A stretch of DNA of 64,000 bases from Anisus vortex (taxonomy: Eukaryota; Mollusca; Gastropoda; Planorbidae): contig OX421507.1 of assembly GCA_949126835.1 (NCBI GenBank), positions 30,635,382 to 30,699,381 on the forward strand, given 5' to 3'. Of the stretch, positions 1 through 12,200 are shown one piece after another. The notes beneath the pieces were generated by a model. It saw nothing but the letters and a program-made list of their open reading frames with translations, was not told where the DNA came from and made no database searches. Position numbers and translations under genes: made by a program. Position 1 is the first letter of the stretch. Each line of letters begins with the position of its first letter.

Positions 1-246
1 AACTGACCAATCACTTGAGTTAAACTGACCAATCTCTTGAGTTAAACTGACCAATCACTTGAGTTAAACTGACCAATCACTTGAGTTAAACTGACCAATC
101 ACTTGAGTTAAACTGACCAATTAGTTGAGTTAAACTGACCAATCAGTTGAGTTAAACTGACCAATCACTTGAGTTAAACTGACCAATCACTTGAGTTAAA
201 CTGACCAATCACTTGAGTTAAACTGACCAATCACTTGAGTTAAACT
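1..246. repeat. 22-bp minisatellite, about 11 copies (COPB2 intron)
   Basis: The unit AACTGACCAATCACTTGAGTTA is repeated head to tail with few substitutions (TCTCTT, TTAGTT and TCAGTT variants). It begins before the window and stops about 30 bases before the acceptor of the first visible COPB2 exon. Confidence 0.95.
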
Positions 247-277
247 ATACTTTTATTGTGTTGTTATTTTCTCTCAG

Positions 278-3200
278 GTATCTATGGTGGTCACATGCTG
301 GGTGTAAGGTCAGTGAGCGGTCTTGCATTCTATGACTGGGAGAGCACAGAACTTGTTAGGCGGATTGAGATTACACCCAAGCATGTAAGTTTTGTCATTA
401 GAGACTCATCCTTTGTATTTACTTAATCTGTGTTTCATCATTCCCCATTGTGACAGTGTGTGTCTGAGTTCTCATGGGCTCAAGTTTTTTCTTGCAGATA
501 TTCTGGAGTGAGAACGGCTCCCTGGTTTGCATCGCCACAGAGGAGTCGTTCTTCATCCTGAAGTTTGTTCCTGAGGCTCTGGAGATAGCCAAGGAGGCCA
601 AGGACAAAGTAACAGAGGATGGAGTTGAGGATGCCTTTGAGGTAGGAGATCTTCTGAACAACTAGCTCAATGATGAATATATTTTATCTTTTATCAGGTC
701 ACATTTTTATAAAAATTCATTTGTTTGTTTGAAACTTCAGGTCCTGACTGAGATTGAAGAGTCTGTCCGTACGGGTGTCTGGGTCGGCGACTGCTTTATC
801 TACACGAACAGCGTGAACAGACTGAACTATTACGTCGGTGGTGAAATTGTCACCATTGCTCACTTGGACAGGTTAGAATTCATTGAGCTTCTATACTGAA
901 CCCAGCCCACCCACCCAGCTTTAGTGTACTATAAAAATACTTCTATACTTACTGGTTCTGTATTAACAAATAATTTTTTGCACACAATTCTTAATCATTA
1001 TGATGATGTTAATACCTCTAACTAGGGCGACATATAAAGGAATAATAAAGTAAAATATTTGATGAATCACTCCTTATTCTGAAGTATACAAATCAGGCAT
1101 GCAAATAATAAAATAATTTTTTTTATCGTCCTGGTGCAAAGTGACCCTATTTTACCGGTAATGCTGTTTTATATCAACTAAGGAACCGACATTTTTTCGT
1201 GACCTTCTCTTCACAGAGTGATGTATTTGTTGGGCTACATTCCAAAGGACAACCGGCTGTATCTGGGGGACAAAGAGCTCAGCATCGTCAGTTACTCTCT
1301 CCTGGTGTCTGTACTGGAGTACCAGACGGCTGTGATGAGGCGAGACTTTGACACAGCGGACAAGGTTCTGCCAACCGTGCCCCGTGAGCAGAGGACCAGG
1401 GTGGCCCACTTCCTGGAGAAACAGGTAAAAAAAAACACACAAGATATTGTTAACCATCCCCCTTTAAAACAATGAATGCCCCTGGGGCCCTTCTTTTAGC
1501 TCAACCGTTGCCAATAGAATTGGGATATTACTAAAGTTGTAAAAAAAATAATAGTAATAATAATTGCAAAATATGATCATTTTTTTTAAAGACTTTGAAC
1601 CTGTTTTTTAAACTGTGACTTGCTAGCTAAAATTCAATTCTAATATAAAACTCAAGATAATCTACAAATGCCAAAGATAATCTAGAAATGTCAAAGATAA
1701 TCTAGAAATGTCAAAGATAATCTAGAAATGTCAATGATAATCTAGAAATGTCAATGACAATCTACAAATGTAATTTGCTACTAACCTAGGTGCCTGAAAC
1801 ACTCCCAAAAAAGTACTTAACAAAGGGAGATAGCTCTATATTAAATTTATTATCATATTGCTATAATATAATAATTTGTTTTTAAATCCATATATATATA
1901 ATTGCCTATATATAATTGTTTATATATATATAAGTTTGTCCTCTATAGGCTCCTAAGCTGTTTAACTAATCGGTCCAAAAGTTAAATGCATAAATTGGAA
2001 ACGTCACAGATGTTTGAATTCAATTACTTACTAGAATGAGTTAATGGAACGTTATATCACAGGGCCATTAGAGTCCCATTGGTAGCGAATGAGTTAGTTA
2101 AAGGAACTTCATGTCACAGATGTTTGAATTCAACTACTTACTAGAATGAGTTAATGGAACGTTATGTCACAGGGCCCTTAGAGTCCCATTGGTAGCGAAT
2201 GAGTTAGTTAAAGGAACTTCATGTCACAGATGTTTGAATTCAACTACTTACTAGAATGAGTTAATGGAACGTTATATCACAGGGCCCTTAGAGTCCCATT
2301 GGTAGCGAATGAGTTAGTTAAAGGAACTTCATGTCACAGATGTTTGAATTCAATTACTTACTAGAATAAGTTAATGGAACGTTATGTCACAGGGCCCTTA
2401 GAGTCCCATTGGTAGCGAATGAGTTAGTTAAAGGAACTTCATGTCACAGATGTTTGAATTCAATTACTTACTAGAATGAGTTAATGGAACGTTATATCAC
2501 AGGGCCCTTAGAGTCCCATTGGTAGCGAATGAGTTAGTTAAAGGAACTTCATGTCACAGATGTTTGAATTTAACTACTTACTAGAATGAGTTAATGGAAC
2601 GTTATATCACAGGGCCCTTAGAGTCCCATTGGTAGCGAATGAGTTAGTTAAAGGAACTTCATGTCACAGATGTTTGAATTCAACTACTTACTAGAATGAG
2701 TTAATGGAACGTTATATCACAGGGCCCATAGAGTTCCATTGGTAGCTGTGGCCGTTCTTATTTTGTAGATAATTATTTCTGATGCCTAATCTCAGGGTAG
2801 ATCACATTTTTACATATATTATACTAAAACAAACGCTGTCTTGTAGTAAACAATGATCGAACTTTTAATCAAGTAGAACAAAATCCAACAACGTATATAC
2901 AGTAGAGACTTAATTATTACAACCAACTTCAAGAGCTTAATCTAATCACGTCTTGTCACTACCAAAGTCTAAGGTCGCCTAACGTTCCTACAATAACTAA
3001 GTGACGTCAAAATAACTCACATGTCATCGTTTCTATCATCCTACGTCACATGTTTATTTAATAAATATACACTGTGTAAGAGATTATAAAATTCCGTTTT
3101 ACTAAAACTAAAAGAAATATTTTTAATCCTAACATTAGCGAATGAGTTAGTTAAATGAATTTCATGTCACAGATGTTTAAATTCAACTACTTACTAGAAT

Positions 3201-6200
3201 GAGTTAAATGAACTTTATGTCACAAATGTTTAAAGTCAACTACTTACTAGAATGAGTTAAAGTAACTTTATATCACAAATGTTTAAAGTCAACTACTTAC
3301 TAGAATGAGTTAAATGAACTTTATGTCACAGTTGTCTAAATTCAACTAATTGTTTTTCTCCCCCAGGGCTTTAAATCTCAAGCCATGGCTGTGACCTGCG
3401 ACCCGGAGCACAAGTTTGAACTGGCCATACAGCTGGGTGATCTGAGGAGTGCCTACGAGCTGGCCAAGGAGAGTCAGTCTGAACAAAAATGGAAGCAGCT
3501 GGCGGAGCTGGCCATCAGACGGTGTGAGTTTGGTCTTGCTCAGGAATGTCTGCACCAGGTCAGTTCCCCCCCCCCCCTTACAGTGTGGCTGTGTGGTGCT
3601 GTTAATACCTGATGGTGTGGCTTACTGTAGGTGCATGTGTTTTATCGGGACTGGACAGGGCGCTCATGAGTCCTACCCAGCTCTGATTGGTACTTCACAT
3701 TAATTAAAGTAAAGGCGGCAGGGGGATGTGCTGGCCACTCAATCCCTTAGTATACCATGGTCACAGAAACTGTTGGACGCTTCTTCACCGGCCCTATGGG
3801 ATCAATTTGGTCTGACAGGATACTTTACTTATACTAACTCTGAGCTAGTTTAAACAGATTTGATAAACATGTATAAACTGTTTTAATAATAGCAGTGTAA
3901 TCCTGTCTCACTAAATTGCTTTACATTTTGACAGGCTCATGATTATGGTGGTCTGCTCCTATTGGCCAGTTCTGCTGGGAACAGAGACATGGTGGGCAAG
4001 CTGGGGGAAGCTGCTGAGAAATCTGGTCAAAACAATGTTGCCTTCTTGTCAAATTTTGTTCTCGGAAAGTAAGTTAAACCTTGTTTTTATTAGTATTGTA
4101 CTAGTTTAATTGATTTGTTTCTTTAGGACTTGATTATACTGGGTTGAAAAAGAAATCCTGCATTTTAATGCAGCTCTCTGTAATTTCTGTTAAGTAGTCT
4201 TTTTGGCCTGATTAAGTCAATCTATATATATAAAGTAGACTGTGTGTGTGTTCAACCAATCATATTAGTTAATTTAAAGACACGTGACCTTATTGTCTCA
4301 TATTATTTTTTTACAAACAATGAAGGGTCAAAGATAAGATAAGATAAATTACTTTATTGATCCAAATAAATGGAAATTTGACTTGATTACATAAATTCCG
4401 TCTCTCAGCATACCGGTACTTAAAACAATATTAACTCATTTGCTACTAACCTAGTTTCCAAAGACACCCCGGAAAATACTAGCCAAAGGGAAGGAACTCT
4501 GTATTAAATTTAGAAAATTATTTTTTAATTTTTTTTTTTAATGACTAAATATTTCCCAAAGTGAATAAAAATTACATCATAAAATAGATAAATATCTTAG
4601 CTTTCTGGAAATGTATACTTTTATACATAAAAAATGCAGAATTATCGGTAGAATCATTTGCTGAGTGTTGAGACCCTAGGATTTGGCTAAATATTTTCAC
4701 TAGCCCTAGCGTCAAAGTCCGATAAAGTATAAAAAAGCCCATAAATCGAGTTGTAATGGAAATTCATCTAAGTCTATATCTGCAGCATCCTTATTATCAG
4801 AACTATTGTTAAATGTTATATTTGGAGGTATAGAGCTATTGATAAATAAAGTAAAAAATTAAAAGCGAAGGCTATAAAAAAAAGTATTACAAGAGGAAAG
4901 GCCAGTGAAAACTACCCGTATTTTGAAAGAGCAGCGCAAAAAAAACGAAACTTAATAAAAACATCCGATTTTTATTAACGAAACAGACTATATTCCAACT
5001 TTTTAAAAGCCGTGCTTGCAGTATTAAAAAAAACCAGAACACATGGCGAAAAATCAAGAAACGACAATAGGTTAGTCACACACGTGGCGGCCGCTTTAGG
5101 GCGCATTAGTACGGAGGGGGGTATGTCGCATTGAGTCGCAGTAGTAGCAAATGAGTTAAAGAGCTTTTTGTACTCAAACACAATAGACAATAACAGACAC
5201 TATGATACCATTTATCATACAAGAAAAAGTATCATTTAGGAGTCAGCTATTGTATTTTCTGGCTGACTGGTGATTCTTTTGAAAGATTCTCACTGATAGT
5301 AGAACAAAAGAGTTCCTAAATCTCTCTGTTCTTGCCCTTATTGAAAGAAGCCGACCACTTCGACTAGATAGGATATAACTATTGTGAAGCAGGTGTGCAT
5401 GATCTTGAAGGATTTAATCAATCATAGACAGGCACCTTGAATTGAATAGATCTGCAAGAGACGGTAATTTTGTCTGATTAGTAAAATTTCTATTTATAAC
5501 TAAAGTTTGTGACATGTTGATTGTTTATAAAGGTTGAAATGTTCAAAAAGTAATGACCTGCTTTTACTATTCCCACAGGTGCGAGGAATGTCTTGAAATT
5601 TTAATCAACACTGGTAGACTACCTGAAGCTGCTTTCTTTGCCAGAACATATCTCCCATCACAAATTTCCAGGTAATGGCTCCAACACTATAGGAAATACC
5701 ATCACTGGAGGGGGGAGCAGCCTAGTTTTTTTATTGTTCGCAATTTTGTCTAATAATGTGTTGACCAAAAGCATACCCAAAATTATCTATTTTACTAAAC
5801 CGAAAGATAAACCAGAAATTGCCAAACCAAAGATTTAAAAAGACTGCACATTTTTATGTCATGTTAATTTTTTTTTGGATACTCTGTATAAGTAAACCAT
5901 AGTTGAACATGTCATATACAGATGTATATACATGTATTATATATCAGTTTATTCAGAATTGAATACTCTTTATAAGATTTAATAACCTAAAAATTGTAAA
6001 AAATGCAATATAAACTTTTAGTAAGATTTTTGTATCTAAATATTATGACATGATTTTATCAAATTATACCAAATGCAATGAAATAAAAAAAAAATTGGAT
6101 ACCTAGGTGCATAACACACAAAGCCATTTTATTAAGCCCCACCGAATGCTAACTTTTTTGGCTTTGGCTGAAATGGAAACTACACTGAAAGAGGCGGAAT

Positions 6201-9200
6201 TTTGGTCAGCCTCTAATATACATGTTACTCCCATGTTTCTATTAAAAGTTAATACATTCTATTAGTTTTGACACAATAAAATAATTTTCTAAGAGCATTG
6301 AGATTGAAGGTAAAAGTTCTATATATTTGTATACAGTGCACTGAGAACCTTCTCAATAATTGGCCCCGGAAGTCTGGAATCTACTTCCCATCCAGCTCAG
6401 GCAGACAAGTTCCATCATCACTTTTAAAAAGAACTTGAAAACACATTATTTTAATATTTACCTTCGTTAAACATTTTTAGACCCTTACTGTTTTACTCAT
6501 ATATTAAGTCGGTTAATGCTACATTTATTAGCTTTGTACTTTGTTTGTAAAAGTTTTGATATTATAGATTAGCTCTATATTCTTTTTATATTAGAACATT
6601 ATATCTGTGTTCCTGCTAGTTAAATGTGCTGTGAGCTTACATAATGTTTTGTTGGCAGCGCTGTGTGAATAACCTTTTTATTATTATTTATGAACCTTTT
6701 GCTTTCTTTTTAAAAAGAGTGGTGTCCCTATGGAAAAAATCTGTCGCCGCTGTAAACAAAAAATCAGCTGACATGTTGGCTGACCCAGCAGAGTATGATA
6801 ACCTCTTCCCAGGCCTGAAGGATGCCATAAAGACAGAACAGTTCCTGAAACCTCGGAGAGAGAAAGTTTTACCGGCAGCGGCTTATACGAAAATTCCAGT
6901 AAGTGTTAGTCTGTCTTAATTTAACTCATTCGCTACTGACCCTGAATTTCTGAAACACCCCTAGAAGTAATAAAATTGATCTATAAAAAGAATGGATGAT
7001 AAATATGTCTGTGCAAATTGAGGCCAGAACTGACTACACTATTCACACTATACACTTGTAGGAATAAACCAACTATACTTAGAACAAATCTATAGGATAA
7101 AAGGGAAGTCTTGAAATGTATTTACAGGTCAGTGTTTAGGAAATCTAATTTTATAGATGAGTGAAAGTCCCGTGAGAGCTTAAGTGAAAGTCCTGTGAGA
7201 GCCTATTTAATTTTGGCTTCAAGACTATCAAGTTCCCTGGTTCGATCCATTCTATTTATAGACTAGTGGGTAATAACCGAAGGGAGGTAGCTCTCAAAAT
7301 TAAGTTGAGTCATTTCAGTTTGTAATAAGTTAGTTTTAAAGACTAAAGTTTACCCAATGGTAATAACACTTGCATCATAAATAGAAAAAAATGTCTGTGC
7401 TTTCTAGAAATGTATAATTTAACATACTTTTATTTACAAAACAATTTTTTAAATGATCCGCTCAGTGACCCATTGATAGTGTTGGGGTCAGGAGTTAAGC
7501 TGAATACTTTCACTGTCACTAGAATCAAAGTCGATAAAACCTGTAAATGAAATTGTAAATTCATCAACGTCTATATTTGAATCATCCTTACTATCAGAAT
7601 TATTTTGAAAATATTATATTACGATATTATATAGAGCAATTGATTTGTTGAACGACGAACGTTCCCCATGACTTTCATTTCTGAATATCAGTTCCTGGAA
7701 ATTTAGGGGCTGATCAATCTTCATAAGAGTTGAATCTGATTTACAAACATTGGGCTACAAACAAATTTGTGGGCTGATCAATCTTCATAGAATTAAATCT
7801 GATTTACAAACACTGGGCTACAAACAAATTTGTGGGCTGATCAATCTTCATATAGTTGAATCTGATTTACAAACACTGGGCTGTCAACAAATCTACTAGT
7901 CAACGAGTACATCCGAGTACTTGACACTGGACTAAGAACATTATAATAGAATATACATCAACCTCCAGTTGAACAAAGAAGATATTTTCAGTGACTGGCT
8001 TCTACTGCGTTCAAATAAATCTTGCAATGTAATGAAGTCCTAATTCTTTTCTATTAGATAGATGTCTTCGCTAGAGATTTCAACTCGATTTACTTTGTGG
8101 TAGATAATAACACTGAGTGGCACTGTGACTGAGTGGATGTGCACTTGGCTGGCGTACTGAAGGTCCTAGATTTGATTTTCTGGTGAACGCTAGGATTTCT
8201 TCTGGGATTGGAGGGTTTCCCAACTCTGATGGGTAGGTGGGGTTAAGTAAAAGACAGCACAATAACTGCGCTGGCCACACAATCACCTGGCCACAGAAAG
8301 TGCTTGACCGGCCCTGAGGATCTATTTAGTCTGATGGGATACTTTACTTCCGGCCCTGAGGATCTATTTAGTCTGATGGGATACTTTACTTCCGGCCCTG
8401 AGGATCTATTTAGTCTGATGGGATACTTTACTTCCGGCCCTGAGGATCTATTTAGTCTGATGGGATACTTTACTTCCGGCCCTGAGGATCTATTTAGTCT
8501 GATGGGATACTTTACTTCCGGCCCTGAGGATCTATTTAGTCTGATGGGATACTTTACTTTATGTTGTTGTTTTTTTAGATAATAACACTAGTCTTGCATT
8601 CAATCTCATTCAAAAGGTGCATCAGTTCAAACAAATTGTGTAGAACAATATACAATTTCAAACGCTAGTAGAATTTTTAAAAAGTTTACACTGAAGAAAT
8701 ATAAACTCTGTATGAAACTGTACATGTACAGACTGCAGGCTCTAAACTCGAACTGACTGAACTAAGATGGTTCTCAAACTCAGATTGATTCATCTGGTTT
8801 CCCCAGAGTGGGTCAGTCAATAGCCCAAAAAAATCATGCTTTTTGTTTGAAGGGTTGAGAAAGTCAATCTACAGACTACAATTTAAATTAAAATACTATG
8901 TCTAACCCCATACCTCTTTATACGGACATGAAGGGTCAATGTTCGGTACATTTGTTCTATTTATAACTCAAGTTCACGACCCTGTTCATGTGAGACTAAT
9001 TGTGAGCTTCTCTGGTCATCTCCCCTTTAGAGTAACACCGAGTACAATCCAGTGGAGGAGATGAGGCAGGCTGAAGAGAGCGGCCATTTTGTCTATGCTG
9101 CTCCGGTCGCTGAGAAGGCTGAAGAGGATGAAGATGAAGACGGGGATGGAGAATCTGAGAAGTTTGAAGAAGCTCTAGAAGAAACTCACAAGGTAACTGG

Positions 9201-12200
9201 GATATAAATATACACTTTTTCTGCTGTCATTTGCTTTTGTGTGTTTTTTTTAAATATCCTTTTAGTAACCTTTTGAATGTTTGTATGTGCTGCTGGGTAA
9301 TTTGAACCTTCATAAAGGATAATTGACCCACTTTTCCCCCATCCTACAGAGTTGCAACTTGGCACACAGGCGTTAAGCCCTGGGCAACAGCTTATAGCAA
9401 ATTTCCACCATATTCCTGACCCAAATCAATTTGAATGTTGTTTTTCTTAACATTTAATGAAGCTAATTGGTGAATCCCTATGGAAAGCACCCGACTGACA
9501 CATTTCCCCTATTTTTAACATTAAGCTAGATATTTCTACAGATTACACTTTTTGTTTAGTTCTTTGTTGTGAGTGGCAAGAGGTTAAAGACTTCAAAAAT
9601 CACCAATAGACAACCAAAAATTCATATTATAATGGATTGTTATAAACACTGTGTGTTTTAGAAGGCTGTACAACTACTCTTCTCTCCTCAACATTCTAAT
9701 AAGAAAACTGTAAAGCTGTACCATTCTTGTTTGGGCTAAATATTGAATAGTTTTCATAGAAAAGAAACTTTTGTGTTTCTGATACCCTGTACTAAGTTCT
9801 GGAAATGATTTATAAAAAAGTAAAGTACCTATCAGACCAAACTGATCATAAGGCCGGTGAAGCAGCGTTCACCAGTTTCTGTGGCCACGTCATACTAGGG
9901 GGATTGTGTGACCAGCACAATGCCCAGCCGCCTTTACCCCAACTTTAGTCGGGTACCCATCAGAGCTGGGTAAGACTCGGGGACACCCTAATCTGCTGGG
10001 GAAAGAAATCCTAGCCTTCACCAGGATTTGAACCCAGGACCTTCGGTGCACCAGCCAAACGTGCTGCCGCTATAAATGATTTATAGTTTTAGAAAATTGT
10101 CGCTTAAAAATTGCTCCTTAAATGATTTAGCAAAAATAAATGAAATAAAAAAAATACATTAACAGTTTGGGACCAAAGCCTTGAAACAATGAGAAAAAAA
10201 TAGTCTTTCTTACACTGTATAGATGTTAAAATTTCATTATTGATGAGGTCTAATCTCAATGAAACCCAGTATATTTGGTTTAGCTCGCTATTCAAATTGA
10301 ATCTCATTGTAGTAATCTCAAACACAGTAGGTTATTTAGCTTGCTATTCAAATTGAATCTCAATGAAGCACAATATGTTTGATTTAGCTAACTATTTAAA
10401 TTGAAAACACAGTAGGGTCTATTTGATTTATCTTGCTGTTCAATCTGTCTTACTTTCATTTTTTCCTTTCTTTGTAAATGCAGTCTCCAGTGAAAGCCCA
10501 GGACACCAAGCCCTCCCCACCTCCGCCATCCAAACCCCCAGCTGTTTCGCCGCCAGTACCTTTACCTGTCCCTCCGGCTGTGGAGGTAAGCAGCAAACAG
10601 ACAGAGAGCAGCAGTGCGGAGGCAGAAGGTGATTTAGACAAAGAATTAGACCTGGACTTGGAGAGTGTCAACATTGAGGATCTAGATGATGGAGTGAGTA
10701 TATCTTTTCATTACACCATTTGGCAACTATAGTCCCTGCATGTCTCCGGTTAACTCTATTGAGGATCTAGATGATGGAGTGAGTATATCTTTTCATGACA
10801 CCATTTGGCAACTATAGTCCCTGCATGTCTCCAGTTAACTCTATTGAGGATCTAGATGATGGAGTGAGTATATCTTTTCATGACACCATTTGGCAACTAT
10901 AGTCCCTGCATGTCTCCAGTTAACTCTATTGAGGATCTAGATGATGGAGTGAGTATATCTTTTCATGACACCATTTGGCAACTATAGTCCCTGCATGTCT
11001 CCAGTTAACTCTATTGAGGATCTAGATGATGGAGTGAGTATATCTTTTCATTACACCATTTGGCAACTATAGTCCCTGCATGTCTCCAGTTAACTCTATT
11101 GAGGATCTAGATGATGGAGTGAGTATATCTTTTCATGACACCATTTGGCAACTATAGTCCCTGCATGTCTCCAGTTAACTCTATTGAGGATCTAGATGAT
11201 GGAGTGAGTATATCTTTTCATGACACCATTTGGCAACTATAGTCCCTGCATGTCTCCAGTTAACTCTATTGAGGATCTAGATGATGGAGTGAGTATATCT
11301 TTTCATTACACCATTTGGCAACTATAGTCCCTGCATGTCTCCAGTTAACTCTATTGAGGATCTAGATGATGGAGTGAGTATATCTTTTCATTACACCATT
11401 TGGCAACTATAGTCCCTGCATGCTGCCGGTTAACTCTATTGAGGATCTAGATGATGGAGTGAGTATATCTTTTCATTACACCATTTGGCAACTATAGTCC
11501 CTGCATGTCTCCAGTTAACTCTATTGAGGATCTAGATGATGGAGTGAGTATATTTTTTCATTACACCATTTGGCAACTATAGTCCCTGCATGTCTCCAGT
11601 TAACTCTATTGAGGATCTAGATGATGGAGTGAGTATATCTTTTCATTACACCATTTGGCAACTATAGTCCCTGCATGTCTCCAGTTAACTCTATTGAGGA
11701 TCTAGATGATGGAGTGAGTATATCTTTTCATGACACCATTTGGCAACTATAGTCCCTGCATGTCTCCAGTTAACTCTATTGAGGATCTAGATGATGGAGT
11801 GAGTATATCTTTTCATGACACCATTTGGCAACTATAGTCCCTGCATGTCTCCAGTTAACTCTATTGAGGATCTAGATGATGGAGTGAGTATATCTTTTCA
11901 TTACACCATTTGGCAACTATAGTCCCTGCATGTCTCCAGTTAACTCTATTGAGGATCTAGATGATGGAGTGAGTATATCTTTTCATTACACCATTTGGCA
12001 ACTATAGTCCCTGCATGCTGCCGGTTAACTCTATTGAGGATCTAGATGATGGAGTGAGTATATCTTTTCATTACACCATTTGGCAACTATAGTCCCTGCA
12101 TGTCTCCAGTTAACTCTATTGAGGATCTAGATGATGGAGTGAGTATATTTTTTCATTACACCATTTGGCAACTATAGTCCCTGCATGTCTCCAGTTAACT

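Noticed and set aside
5638..5838. 66-codon + strand frame starting in COPB2 exon 7
   Set aside because: Out of frame with the COPB2 exon and running into the intron; no homology visible.
6644..6717. Upstream extension of COPB2 exon 8 as an alternative start (ATG at 6644)
   Set aside because: It lies in the LINE tail; the phase-correct acceptor at 6717 joins exon 7 to give SRVVSLWKK, as expected for the family.
8304..8582. 92-codon frame of GPEDLFSLMGYFTS repeats
   Set aside because: It is the SINE tail array read in one frame.
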